53,677 bases of DNA from Bacillota bacterium (GCA_030705925.1 JAUZPM010000006.1:1-53677); one strand, 5' to 3'; positions 1-8,920 are shown, numbered from the stretch's first letter. Notes: generated by a model not told the origin, from the sequence alone. Made by a program: numbers and translations.

Positions 1-191
1 AAAAAACTCATTTGTCTTTTTTGCATAGTTACATTCTGATAAGCCGAAAAAGCTTTTTTGTAAGCATCTAACAAACTGTTGTCTTCAATCACAACCGTAA
101 AATAACACTCTGGATAACGTCTAAAGAGCGTATGCAGATACAGGTCATCGCCCGCGTTTAAAATGGTGTAAGCTCTAACTAGAACATTCAT
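1..191 (-). CDS. polysaccharide pyruvyltransferase-like protein, N-terminal fragment
   Basis: An open frame starts with ATG at 191 and runs off the left window edge (about 63 codons visible). The N-terminus reads MNVLVRAYTILNAGDDL, followed by LFRRYP. The N-(A/L)-GDDL-x-L pattern close to the start is typical of polysaccharide pyruvyltransferase-family proteins in exopolysaccharide clusters, which add ketal pyruvate to sugars. The start codon overlaps the stop of the flippase gene (ATGA), so the two are translationally coupled. The catalytic part is outside the window. The family call therefore rests on the N-terminal motif and the neighbourhood, and a different Rossmann-like transferase remains possible. 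Confidence 0.55.
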   Translation of the reverse strand, partial: MNVLVRAYTILNAGDDLYLHTLFRRYPECYFTVVIEDNSLLDAYKKAFSAYQNVTMQKRQMSF

Positions 192-1699
192 CGTTTCAAA
201 GCCCTCTTAATTCCGCCTAGATATTGCTCTTTTTCATATTTATCAAGTCCGACAATCCCGAAGACATAAAGATAGGTAAGTGCAAAAATCGCAATTTTTA
301 TTCCAAGACCGACCCATCCGCCTACTGGCAGCATGTTTATCACAATGCCTATCAGCACTGTTATAACTGAAGCCATAAGCATGCCTTTTGATATCGACGT
401 AAAAAATCTCTTTAAATCGATATTGAGGGCTTTTTTATAGTACACATTCATTGCAACGATGTTTCCGAGAATGAAGGATATCACCGTACCGACCGCGGCA
501 CCAATCATTCCGAACATTCCTACAAAAATATAAGTCAGTATCACGTTAATTACAGCCATAGCAAGCAGAACGTACGAGCGGAATGCATGCTTTCTTTTTG
601 CCTGTTGGACTGAGATGCCGACAGATTGAAAAAGCGGTATTGTCAGCGCAAGCATCAGCATTAGTGCGATAGGATAACCCTGTGCGAAGTTATCACCCAT
701 CCATAAAAGTAAAAACTGTTTTCCAAACGCCATGAATCCTAGAAGAATGATACCGAGAACAAACCACTGTGCCCTGCCCGTTTTTATCATAAGATCAGTG
801 AACCTGTCGTCGTCATCACCGCGCGCCGCCATTTTTGACGCTGCCGGCAGGAAAACTCCCGAGATAGCCCCCGCAAACGACATGTAATAGTAAGGGAATT
901 GAAGCGCAATTGAATAAACGGCAACATCAGAGGCGCCAAGGCGCTGACCAATAATAAACTGATCGACTTTCCAGTTGACCTGATCGACTATCATCGCTAA
1001 GAAAACGAAAAACGAGTAGGAAAACACTTCTTTAAAAAATGCGGTATCAAAACTGTTAAGTCTTACCCTCACCTTTAAAACTATAAACACATAGACTATC
1101 TGAATAACAAAGAAAATAACCGTAAAAGACGTGTCCATAAGCGCGATAGCCATGCTCTGAAATCCCGACAGCAGCAATACTGTAAGCAAAGCTGTCCTCA
1201 AGATCAACCTTACAATAGTCAGCGAGCGCTGAAACATGAAACGCTCATAGGCATTGATAACTGCCGGAAACACGTTCAATATGATCTGCATCGTCATATT
1301 GAAAAGCATTATTACAAAAAGCCGCCTTGCAAGAGTGATCTCACCAGTGCTAAGCGACCTTGCGAATATATTCTGAAGATTAAAATAAAGCGCCGCCCCC
1401 GCCGCCAGAACAATCAGTGTAATAACGCCGTAAATTATGAAAACCATCGAAAGAAAATTTTCTTCAGAGCGTTTGTCCCGTTTTTCGCGATACTTTGCGA
1501 TATAGCGCACCACCGAATTTGTAAGTCCGAAATCCATAACAGCCATATAGCCGACGGTAGACCACACAAGCTGATAAAGACCGTACTGAGCCTGTCCAAG
1601 AGACGATACAGTCAAAGGAGACAAAAACAGGCTTACGACAATATTCAAAAAAACATTCAAATAAGTCAGCACACTGCCGATTTTAAGCTGATTTTTCAT
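188..1699 (-). CDS. Wzx-like oligosaccharide flippase
   Basis: A 503-residue integral membrane protein with about 12-14 hydrophobic segments spread along its length. The N-terminal region (VLTYLNVFLNIVVSLFLSPL, then GLYQLVWS) is typical of the RfbX/Wzx polysaccharide-transport branch of the MOP superfamily. Such proteins flip undecaprenyl-linked repeat units across the cytoplasmic membrane. Its ATG overlaps the stop of the upstream GT2 gene by 4 nt and its stop overlaps the start of the pyruvyltransferase-like gene, so all three are coupled. Together with the Wzy-like polymerase and the Wzz-like proteins upstream it points to a Wzx/Wzy-dependent exopolysaccharide. The substrate cannot be told from sequence. 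Confidence 0.85.
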   Translation of the reverse strand: MKNQLKIGSVLTYLNVFLNIVVSLFLSPLTVSSLGQAQYGLYQLVWSTVGYMAVMDFGLTNSVVRYIAKYREKRDKRSEENFLSMVFIIYGVITLIVLAAGAALYFNLQNIFARSLSTGEITLARRLFVIMLFNMTMQIILNVFPAVINAYERFMFQRSLTIVRLILRTALLTVLLLSGFQSMAIALMDTSFTVIFFVIQIVYVFIVLKVRVRLNSFDTAFFKEVFSYSFFVFLAMIVDQVNWKVDQFIIGQRLGASDVAVYSIALQFPYYYMSFAGAISGVFLPAASKMAARGDDDDRFTDLMIKTGRAQWFVLGIILLGFMAFGKQFLLLWMGDNFAQGYPIALMLMLALTIPLFQSVGISVQQAKRKHAFRSYVLLAMAVINVILTYIFVGMFGMIGAAVGTVISFILGNIVAMNVYYKKALNIDLKRFFTSISKGMLMASVITVLIGIVINMLPVGGWVGLGIKIAIFALTYLYVFGIVGLDKYEKEQYLGGIKRALKR

Positions 1700-2685
1700 A
1701 CCCGCTCCAGAAAGTGTGTCATATTGTAAATCCTTTTACCTGCTTTAAAGCCAAATGTTCCGTAAATCAGGCATGCAATTTTTCTTTTTATACCGTTCAC
1801 ATGCCTCAAAACGTCCTTATTCTGTTCCAAGGTCGCAATAGCGGCTTCCAATCCGTCAATGCCTTTTAATGCGAACACATCGGAGATTTCGCCATAGCAG
1901 GTACGTGCAATTACATTCAAAACTATTTTAATATCTTTATATTCATAGTTCTGTTGCAAGTAAAACGACCACTTAGCCAACGTCGAAATCGTATCTATAA
2001 AAAACTGAGACGTCTTGTTGGTGCTTAAAGAACCTTTTCTTTTTTTGCGGTAACAAAAAATCGGCTCTTTAACAGCAAAAAAGCTTTGCGCTTTTTGATA
2101 AGCTTTCATATGAAAATCAAAATCTTCGCATGAATTGATGTCTGTTTCGAAAAATATCGAATTTGTCTGTAAAAAACGTCTGTTATACACCGCTCTGGAT
2201 ATATTCCATACACTGCCGTTTTTATATAAATTAGAAAGCACCTTGGCGCAGTCGCCTGCTTCCATTATCTTCGTGTCAAAATCAAATTTAAAAGGCTTAT
2301 ATATTACTGCTGTACCGTTATCGAAAGCCAAAAGATCACACATTGTAATATCAGCATGACGTTCCGCCACTGCGGGAATTATTTTCTGCAGTGCTCCCGA
2401 ATATATGATATCGTCGCCGTCAAGGAAAATAATAAAGTCTCCAACAGCCAGATTTAGTCCCGCATTCCGTGCGCTGCCTACACCGCCATTTTCCTTGTGA
2501 AAAACTTTGACCCTGTCATCAATCACGGCAAAGCTGTCGCATATACTTCCGCTGCGGTCATTTGAGCCGTCGTCGATAAGGATTACCTCCAGATTGCGAA
2601 AGCTCTCACTAAGTAGACTTCGAACACATGCTCCAATATATTCCTCGATATTGTAAACGGGGACGATTATGCTGACAGTCGGCAT
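1696..2685 (-). CDS. family 2 glycosyltransferase
   Basis: A 329-residue GT-A fold glycosyltransferase. The start PTVSIIVPVYNIEEYIGACV, the nucleotide-binding DDGSNDRSG and the metal-binding IIFLDGDD give the classic GT2 order within the first 100 residues. The C-terminal half is the variable acceptor-recognition part. It would transfer a sugar from an NDP-sugar to the lipid-linked repeat unit on the inner face of the membrane. A TGGAG site lies upstream of the ATG, and a 113-nt gap separates it from the phosphoesterase gene. The 3' end overlaps the flippase start by 4 nt. Donor and acceptor are unknown. Confidence 0.9.
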   Translation of the reverse strand: MPTVSIIVPVYNIEEYIGACVRSLLSESFRNLEVILIDDGSNDRSGSICDSFAVIDDRVKVFHKENGGVGSARNAGLNLAVGDFIIFLDGDDIIYSGALQKIIPAVAERHADITMCDLLAFDNGTAVIYKPFKFDFDTKIMEAGDCAKVLSNLYKNGSVWNISRAVYNRRFLQTNSIFFETDINSCEDFDFHMKAYQKAQSFFAVKEPIFCYRKKRKGSLSTNKTSQFFIDTISTLAKWSFYLQQNYEYKDIKIVLNVIARTCYGEISDVFALKGIDGLEAAIATLEQNKDVLRHVNGIKRKIACLIYGTFGFKAGKRIYNMTHFLERV

Positions 2686-2798
2686 ATTAAGACTCCATTA
2701 ACAGCGCAAACTTCATAAGCCTCCTTTAAGGCTGGTTTTTTTAAGCTTATGTCTAGTATCGCAGTTGCTGCTTTATAAGACGGGCAGCCCGCCGATTT

Positions 2799-3665
2799 TT
2801 ATTTGCGTAAAGTGACAAGCACAAGTTCCGGCCCATTGAAGATACGGACTCTTGATTTATCATAATCAAGTCCCCGGCTCACGACCATTTTTGTGCTGCC
2901 TTTAGTATAAAGACCCTTTGTGTATTCAGGAAAAAATCTGGTTCCAGATTCGCTTACGAGTCCGCCTACAAAAGGTAGGCGGATGATGCCCCCGTGCATA
3001 TGACCTGAAAATACAGCGTCATAACCGTAACTCGTGATCTCTGGGAAAAGGCTCGCCCTATGCATAAGCAGAATATTGAAACGGTTGGTGTTAAGATTCT
3101 TCGAAAGCGCATCCATATTGTTTTTAAGCCAATTTGGATCGTTTTCGATCTCCTGATCGCTTAAATATGTATCTCTCAAACCATACACAAGAATGCTGCT
3201 GTTTCCCTTAGTCAGCTCGGCCGATTCTCCTAAGAGATATTTGACATTATACTTCCTGAATTTATCAAGAAGGCTTTGCACCTTCGTTGCATATTCCTCA
3301 TGGTTGCCCGTTATGCCGTAAATCGGAGCAGTGTTCTGTATAAGTCCGAGAAGCTTTTCAGTATTTGCCGTACCTTTGTCGCCATTGTTGCACATATCGC
3401 CCAGTAAAAATATCACGTCTGGGTGAGACTTTTTTATTTTATCTGCAACCTTTTCATAGTAATAGGCGTCGTGGTAATCAGATAACAGCATTATCTTATA
3501 GCCTTCAAACGAAGGCGGCAGCTTTTGAGAATAGATCTCATAATTTGTGACGTCGATTGTCTTGTCGTCGAAACGGATGTAAAAAACCAAAGAAGTAATT
3601 ATCACCGCAGTCATCAGGATATAAAGCAAAATAAATTTTAATATGGATTTAACCGCTTTTAACAT
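2799..3665 (-). CDS. membrane-anchored metallophosphoesterase
   Basis: A 288-residue calcineurin-like phosphoesterase with one N-terminal membrane segment (about residues 8-28). The metal-site motifs appear in family order: LSDYHD, LLGDMCNNGD, GITGNHE, LLMHRAS and FSGHMHGG. The first motif is D-Y-H, the usual D-x-H. The arrangement resembles the YaeI/YkuE-type membrane phosphoesterases, whose members act on lipid-linked or other phosphodiesters at the membrane. The gene lies 13 nt after the chain-length/EAL gene and inside the polysaccharide operon. A role in recycling a lipid-phosphate carrier or trimming a phosphate substituent is possible, but that is inference. Confidence 0.85.
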   Translation of the reverse strand: MLKAVKSILKFILLYILMTAVIITSLVFYIRFDDKTIDVTNYEIYSQKLPPSFEGYKIMLLSDYHDAYYYEKVADKIKKSHPDVIFLLGDMCNNGDKGTANTEKLLGLIQNTAPIYGITGNHEEYATKVQSLLDKFRKYNVKYLLGESAELTKGNSSILVYGLRDTYLSDQEIENDPNWLKNNMDALSKNLNTNRFNILLMHRASLFPEITSYGYDAVFSGHMHGGIIRLPFVGGLVSESGTRFFPEYTKGLYTKGSTKMVVSRGLDYDKSRVRIFNGPELVLVTLRK

Positions 3666-3678
3666 ATTGTTCCCCCTG

Positions 3679-5994
3679 TTATACCGTCACAGCCGCCTTG
3701 TTATTATTCTTCGCCTCCAGCTGTAAATTGCTCATAGGTCTGCCAAAATAATAGCCCTGCAGATAATCAACGCCAAGTTCAGTCAGTTTATCTGCCTGTG
3801 TCTTTTCTTCAACACCCTCGGCACATACCTTGAAGCCCATGAGATTCGCCATATTTACTATATTTGAAATAAAATTAAGACTGCCATAGTTTTTCATCAT
3901 ATTGCTGACGCTTTCCCTTGATATCTTAACAAGATCGACAGGCAGTTTGCTAAGTGAATCCACCGAAGACGCAACTTCGCCGAAATTATCAATAGAAACC
4001 CTGACTCCTACAGTTTTTAGTGCAGTGAATTTTTTAGCAACCTCTTCAACATTGTCAATTTCACCGCAGTTCGATATTTCGAGAATAATATTTTTCGCAT
4101 CGACATGGGTCTCGTTCAGTGCCTTAAAAATGCCATCCATAAACATAGGTCCGCTTATCTGGCTCAAACTGAAATTGATGCTAACCCAGAAATCCGGCAT
4201 TCCATTTTCATTCCACTGTTTGCACTGTACGCATGCCTTACGTAAGATCCATTCTCCCAGTGAAGCCATAATATCATATTTTTCGGCAATAGGAAGAAAT
4301 TCGCTTGGCATGACCATGCCAAGTTCGGCATCTTTCCATCGTGCAAGCCCTTCGGCACCCACATAAACGCCGCCGCTATCTGTTATCGGTTGATAATGTA
4401 GCTCAAAGTCTGAAAAATGATTGACCGCCTGATCGAACAGTTTTCTTGCAATCGGTGAAAGTTTAGATGTGTCGACCGGAACGATTCCCTCATCAAGCAA
4501 AGTGATGTTTTCGACTCTCTTTTGCATTTCAGCCTGTTCTTTCAATTTCTTAAAGAGTTCTATGCCAACGGCAAGTATTATGCCAAAACAGAATCCGGCG
4601 GCAAGTGCAAACGCTGTTACAGTGCTCCGTGACAAAGCCGCTTTTGTTTCAACAGGCGACAGGTATGATATATACTGCGTTCCCTTATAAGTATTGTAGT
4701 CGCTAAGCGTAGCATTTGCTAGCTCAATATAATTCTTAGCCTGTTTATCTATCTTTGTTATAAGCTTACTAACTTCGTCAGTATATGTTTTCTTGACTTC
4801 ATCAGATATCTGATCAGCGGAATATGCGTCTATTAGGCTCTTGTAGTAAGCTATATCCTCCTTATTGGTTGACGACGCAACACCATCGTCGACATACTGA
4901 AGCATGATCTCATCATATGTTGTCATAGTGTTGTTTAAATTTTCATCTTTAACTATCTGATTACCAGTTACCGCATTGTTCTGCGATGACGTATTGTTGT
5001 TAGTTGTATTACCGTTTTGTTGTGAAGCGGCGCCGTTTTGCTGTGAAGCGGCGCTGTTTTGTTGTGAAGCGGCGCTGTTTTGCTGTGAACCAACTTTATT
5101 GTTTTGGCTTGCGCTTGATCCATTATTATTATACTGTTTATAAAAGTCTTGCAGGATTTTGTAAGCAGTGTTTGCCTCTTCCTGCTTTTTGTTGCTGTTA
5201 AGTTCCAGATCTTCTATCCTGTATTTATATTTCTTAATAAGCAGTTCTTTGTCTTTAGACAAATGCCCCATGCGCACGTTTGCATACAACTTGTCATAAT
5301 CCGTGGTGCGAAGATTTGAGAAATAATAATTCAAGTCAGAAAATGTAAGCCCAGTCTTCGGAGAGCGGAACGTTGAATTTTCTTTATTGAGATCATTAAG
5401 CGTTTTCTGTATTTCGTCAAATTGCCCTTCGAAAAATTCACAAATCTCCATGTAATCGTAATTTCCATAGTTAGTGCTTGTGAAAGCGTCCTGTATCTTG
5501 CGCTGACCCGTATAGGTCTGGCGGAAATAATCATCATATGATTCAAGAAGTTTATTCAAAAATATCTTGCCGTACTGTGCTCCTAATCTACCCGAATGAG
5601 AGAACGAAATCGCATATTCCGTAGGGTAGTATGTAAAATCTTCTCCCTTTTCTGTCAGGGCTTTTTGCTTTTCCTGTGTAGTATCATCGATAAATGGAGT
5701 AACTGTAATACTGTTTCTTATACGTTCGACGCTTGTATTCAGGCTTAAAGCTGAAATAGCCTTCTCAATAACGATAGGCGACATGATCTCATACGCGTCC
5801 AGCTTTCCGCCCTTCGGGTTTTTCCCCTTGTCAGCATCGTCAAACGTATATTTTATTGATACAGTTGCTGTATACCTCTGCTGTCTGAACATGACAAACT
5901 GGCTTGCGACGGCACACACGAGCAAGCTTACTATGATAAGTTTAACGTGCTTTCGGATATAATCTAAAAGTTCAATTATTGAAATCGATGTCAT
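3679..5994 (-). CDS. Wzz-like chain-length protein fused to a degenerate EAL domain
   Basis: A 771-residue fusion. Residues 18-36 and 457-480 are membrane segments. The 420 residues between them form an external, helix-rich region as in polysaccharide co-polymerases, with an SAASQQN repeat tract at about 303-327. Residues 513-760 are a cytoplasmic EAL domain. Retained residues are E548 (EGL in place of EAL), N607, E639, D669, K690, E726 and Q746. Changed positions are the second Glu of the ExxE pair (N642), the second Asp of DDFG (N670), the following TG of loop 6 (E673-V674) and the KID Asp (S692). Active EAL enzymes need that second Asp and an intact loop 6, so this domain more likely binds than hydrolyses cyclic di-GMP. 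A GGGAG site lies 8 nt before the ATG. The external part is paralogous to the next gene upstream. Confidence 0.85.
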   Translation of the reverse strand: MTSISIIELLDYIRKHVKLIIVSLLVCAVASQFVMFRQQRYTATVSIKYTFDDADKGKNPKGGKLDAYEIMSPIVIEKAISALSLNTSVERIRNSITVTPFIDDTTQEKQKALTEKGEDFTYYPTEYAISFSHSGRLGAQYGKIFLNKLLESYDDYFRQTYTGQRKIQDAFTSTNYGNYDYMEICEFFEGQFDEIQKTLNDLNKENSTFRSPKTGLTFSDLNYYFSNLRTTDYDKLYANVRMGHLSKDKELLIKKYKYRIEDLELNSNKKQEEANTAYKILQDFYKQYNNNGSSASQNNKVGSQQNSAASQQNSAASQQNGAASQQNGNTTNNNTSSQNNAVTGNQIVKDENLNNTMTTYDEIMLQYVDDGVASSTNKEDIAYYKSLIDAYSADQISDEVKKTYTDEVSKLITKIDKQAKNYIELANATLSDYNTYKGTQYISYLSPVETKAALSRSTVTAFALAAGFCFGIILAVGIELFKKLKEQAEMQKRVENITLLDEGIVPVDTSKLSPIARKLFDQAVNHFSDFELHYQPITDSGGVYVGAEGLARWKDAELGMVMPSEFLPIAEKYDIMASLGEWILRKACVQCKQWNENGMPDFWVSINFSLSQISGPMFMDGIFKALNETHVDAKNIILEISNCGEIDNVEEVAKKFTALKTVGVRVSIDNFGEVASSVDSLSKLPVDLVKISRESVSNMMKNYGSLNFISNIVNMANLMGFKVCAEGVEEKTQADKLTELGVDYLQGYYFGRPMSNLQLEAKNNNKAAVTV
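5014..5089 (-). repeat. 21-bp in-frame tandem repeat in the chain-length/EAL gene
   Basis: Three near-identical 21-bp units start at 5014, 5035 and 5056, followed by a 13-bp partial copy at 5077. The units differ by one C/T inside and one at the end. They encode the seven-residue repeat SAASQQN in the external linker of the co-polymerase/EAL protein. Because the unit is a multiple of three, gain or loss of copies would change linker length without a frameshift. Confidence 0.9.
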
Positions 5995-6008
5995 AAGCTC
6001 ACTCCCTT

Positions 6009-7418
6009 CTACTTCAGCGTTTGGCTGTATGCGCGCGCCTTTTCTCTATAAAATTCCTTTCTGTCATAGAATTCCTTTCTTGCCGGTAAAAACAAATATA
6101 AAAACAACGAGATGGCAAGTGCTGAAATTATGAATACAATCAAGGTTTTCATCAAGACAGACATACTAATATAAGACTTCCCCATATGTGTCTTTCTAAC
6201 ATAATCGCTTGATTTATAGCTCAAATAGTCATCTACAGTATTATTTGCGAGAGTAATGAGGCGCTGGCTTTCTTTTTCTATTCCGGTTATCATATTATCC
6301 GCCGTTGAAAACAGTCGTTTCTGATCGTCGCCTGATGCAGACTGATCGCCATACTGCTGTATCTGCCATTGATCATCCTCAATATCCTTCTGGATATCTG
6401 ACGCCCGCACGCCTGCATCCAGAGCCTGCTTAGTAACCGTATCATAAGCAGTTTTAGGTCGTGCCTGGTATAATCCCATCTGATCGTTGATACCGGTTAT
6501 AACTATATTTTCATCAAAAGTATGGTCATATTGATTCATCGCTGTGCTTGATATATCTGCCTCATCTTTCGCCTTGCTGTACTGAAGCATTAGCTTTTCA
6601 ATCTGGGTCTTATACTTGTTTATAAGATCAACAGGGTTTTTTGAGATCTTACTTGATGATACAAATGCCTTAAGATTCTGTATGTTCACGTCACGAAGAG
6701 ATTGGAAACCTGTAATCAGATCCTTAAAGGACATTCCTGTGACGGATGAGCGATACGCCTCGTTTTCAGCGTTTTTTGAATTAAGATAGTTAATGCATAT
6801 ATTTGCACGCTTGTCGAACATGTCCGCCATCTCTACATAATCATAATCGTCATACTGTATATTCTGCGTAATCCTTGGAACTATGTTCATCTCTGTATGT
6901 TCGTTCATGAAATAATAAGAATAACTCTCATAAAGCTTGTCAAGAAACAGCTTGTTATTTATATTGGGGATCAGTCCAAAAAGCTTTCTTTTGTTGTGTA
7001 TATCAAAAACATGAGTAGGACGAATAGATACAATATATTCATTTGTAAAATATGTATAATCCTGTCCGAGACTTCTTGCCTGTGTGACTTTTTCCTGAAC
7101 TGAACCTGCGAGATAATCTGTAAGCGAGATATTCTTTTTAACGTCGTCAACCGAGATCTCTTTCTGTCCCGAGGCTGCATTATACTCCTTGACCGCACGC
7201 TCAAGAACTTCGGTTGATACAAGGTCATAGATATTAAAGCGGCTCCCATCAGGGTAATATCCCTTTTCCGAATTAGGATATATGAAAGAGACGATCATAT
7301 GTTCCGTAAAATATGTATTAAAGCATGCATATGCAATAAACAACACTGAAAACAGAAGTGATCCTATCGTTATAACCCACTTCTTTTCCCACATGAACCG
7401 GAATATTTTCATCAGCAT
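6009..7418 (-). CDS. Wzz-like polysaccharide co-polymerase without cytoplasmic domain
   Basis: A 469-residue protein with membrane segments at about 14-32 and 424-445 and a long polar region between them, the layout of chain-length determinant (Wzz/PCP) proteins. It is a paralogue of the downstream EAL fusion: both share the DYDYVEMADMF / NYDYMEICEFF stretch, the ...SYY/DDYF... stretch and the (S/T)G(M/L)(S/T)F(K/S)DL stretch. The short C-terminal tail is basic and carries no kinase or EAL domain. An AGGAGG site precedes the ATG by 9 nt. The stop lies 14 nt before the fusion gene. The two proteins may form a hetero-oligomeric ring around the polymerase, which is inference. Confidence 0.8.
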   Translation of the reverse strand: MLMKIFRFMWEKKWVITIGSLLFSVLFIAYACFNTYFTEHMIVSFIYPNSEKGYYPDGSRFNIYDLVSTEVLERAVKEYNAASGQKEISVDDVKKNISLTDYLAGSVQEKVTQARSLGQDYTYFTNEYIVSIRPTHVFDIHNKRKLFGLIPNINNKLFLDKLYESYSYYFMNEHTEMNIVPRITQNIQYDDYDYVEMADMFDKRANICINYLNSKNAENEAYRSSVTGMSFKDLITGFQSLRDVNIQNLKAFVSSSKISKNPVDLINKYKTQIEKLMLQYSKAKDEADISSTAMNQYDHTFDENIVITGINDQMGLYQARPKTAYDTVTKQALDAGVRASDIQKDIEDDQWQIQQYGDQSASGDDQKRLFSTADNMITGIEKESQRLITLANNTVDDYLSYKSSDYVRKTHMGKSYISMSVLMKTLIVFIISALAISLFLYLFLPARKEFYDRKEFYREKARAYSQTLK

Positions 7419-7464
7419 CTAATTATTCCTCCTATTTGCCTTAAGCTTAAACAAAATCTATTTA

Positions 7465-8883
7465 TTACAGAAAGTAGCAGAACATAAGCTTCCAGTTTGC
7501 GAAATAATCAAGTGTCATTGCATAAACAGCCCAAAGAAAGTTTATCATTAGCAGCATCAGCATGTAATCACTCTTGCTTCGTATGTAATGCAAAATATAG
7601 ACTACATTTTTCAAAATAAAGCATCCAACAACCAAAATGAGGCCAACAGCCCCAAAATCAATGAGAAATCCTAGATATGCTTGATGGGGCACGCCCGCAT
7701 TGTTTTCTTTAACAAAAACCGGATCTAGAGACATTGAAGTGACAATATTCCCTCCGAACAGCTTTTTGTAAATGTTTTCTTTTTTATAATAATTAATATA
7801 ATACTCCCATTGCTTTGAACGGTTGCTCGTGAGCGTATCCGCGCTTGAATTTTCTATTCCGGATTTGAACTGACGGTTGACACGCTCTTCAAGGTTTTGA
7901 ACAACTGAAAGATTTTTCAAAACTGGCGCATGCGTAACAGTAAAAAAGGTGCCAAGCCCCGCAACAGCGGCAACAAGCAGAATTAATATCGATGCTTTCT
8001 TATATTTCAAAATTATATAAACCGCCCAGGCAAGTATGTTTACGATAATAGCAGTCAGACTTCCCGAGGCCAAGACGAAAAAGTAAAGTATAGCTAACAA
8101 AGAATACTTCAAATATCGTTTCTTAAAAACATCCAGCGTCACGACCGCGAATATTGCGCTCGTCATAAATAAGCACATGTAATTAGGATCGTTGAAACTG
8201 CCGTTATATCGAACAACCGAAATTTCAGCACCGGTATTCGAGCTGAATCCCATGTTGTAATCGAATATATTATGTGCGGTAAATCCGTAAATTCCAGATG
8301 CCACCGCCGCAAGCACCCAAACGATAAAAAATCTGTCTGAAAGCTTCCTGTTTGCCTTTAAAATCTGAGCCATAAGCATGATAAACGTCATGTCTACCAT
8401 TGTTTTAAAAACAAGCCTGAAATTTATCATAAAGTTAGAGGGCGGCTTGAGATTTTTTAAAAGATAGTTTTTTATTATTATAGAAGTATCCGCGTGCATA
8501 AGCGCAAATGCGGAATAGAGGACTATTACAAGCACCGTTGGGAGCAATATTGGATTTATGTCAACTTTCTTTTTTGATATAATAAATTTTGCAAAAAAGA
8601 GGTATGAATATATCCTGAATATTGGATTGTTTACAGTAAGTATAAGCTGCTCCGAGAAAAAAAGGAATATCGGCAGCAGAGCATAATAGTCATCACTGGT
8701 AAATAGGAGCCATAATATTATCGGTGCTAATACAAAAGTTATGTAAACATTAAATGATGGCAGCAAAGCAAGCAGGAACATCAGCCCAACCGCTGCGCAA
8801 AGCGGAATATCCTGTTTTTGAAGCTTTTGGCGTGACGATACGCTAGTAAGCGTTTTCGCACTGCTCGTCATCACATTGCCCAA
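7465..8883 (-). CDS. Wzy-like O-antigen/exopolysaccharide polymerase
   Basis: A multi-pass membrane protein with about 10-12 hydrophobic segments and a large extracytoplasmic loop near residues 310-385. This topology fits the Wzy polymerase / WaaL ligase (O-antigen_lig) group. It would join flipped repeat units at the outer face of the membrane. I chose a TTG start at 8883 because a GAGGTG lies exactly 6 nt upstream. An ATG at 8871 and a longer TTG start at 8910 are alternatives. The loop contains the FNDPNYM motif common in this group. The gene sits between a GT4 gene and the chain-length genes, as in Wzx/Wzy clusters. Confidence 0.75.
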   Translation of the reverse strand: MGNVMTSSAKTLTSVSSRQKLQKQDIPLCAAVGLMFLLALLPSFNVYITFVLAPIILWLLFTSDDYYALLPIFLFFSEQLILTVNNPIFRIYSYLFFAKFIISKKKVDINPILLPTVLVIVLYSAFALMHADTSIIIKNYLLKNLKPPSNFMINFRLVFKTMVDMTFIMLMAQILKANRKLSDRFFIVWVLAAVASGIYGFTAHNIFDYNMGFSSNTGAEISVVRYNGSFNDPNYMCLFMTSAIFAVVTLDVFKKRYLKYSLLAILYFFVLASGSLTAIIVNILAWAVYIILKYKKASILILLVAAVAGLGTFFTVTHAPVLKNLSVVQNLEERVNRQFKSGIENSSADTLTSNRSKQWEYYINYYKKENIYKKLFGGNIVTSMSLDPVFVKENNAGVPHQAYLGFLIDFGAVGLILVVGCFILKNVVYILHYIRSKSDYMLMLLMINFLWAVYAMTLDYFANWKLMFCYFL

Positions 8884-8920
8884 TAATAACACCTCAATTA
8901 TATTCCGCAATTCTTTCTCT

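Noticed and set aside
2718-2740. Plus-strand terminator-like hairpin with T7
   Set aside because: The stem is only 4 bp and no plus-strand gene precedes it; on the minus strand it is the strong ribosome binding site region.
3902-4366. Plus-strand 154-codon frame over the EAL region
   Set aside because: It is antisense to a conserved domain with clear motifs on the minus strand, has no recognisable product and no ribosome binding site of note.
5014-5089. Short direct repeats as a possible CRISPR array
   Set aside because: The units are contiguous with no spacers, are in frame with a large gene and encode a peptide repeat.
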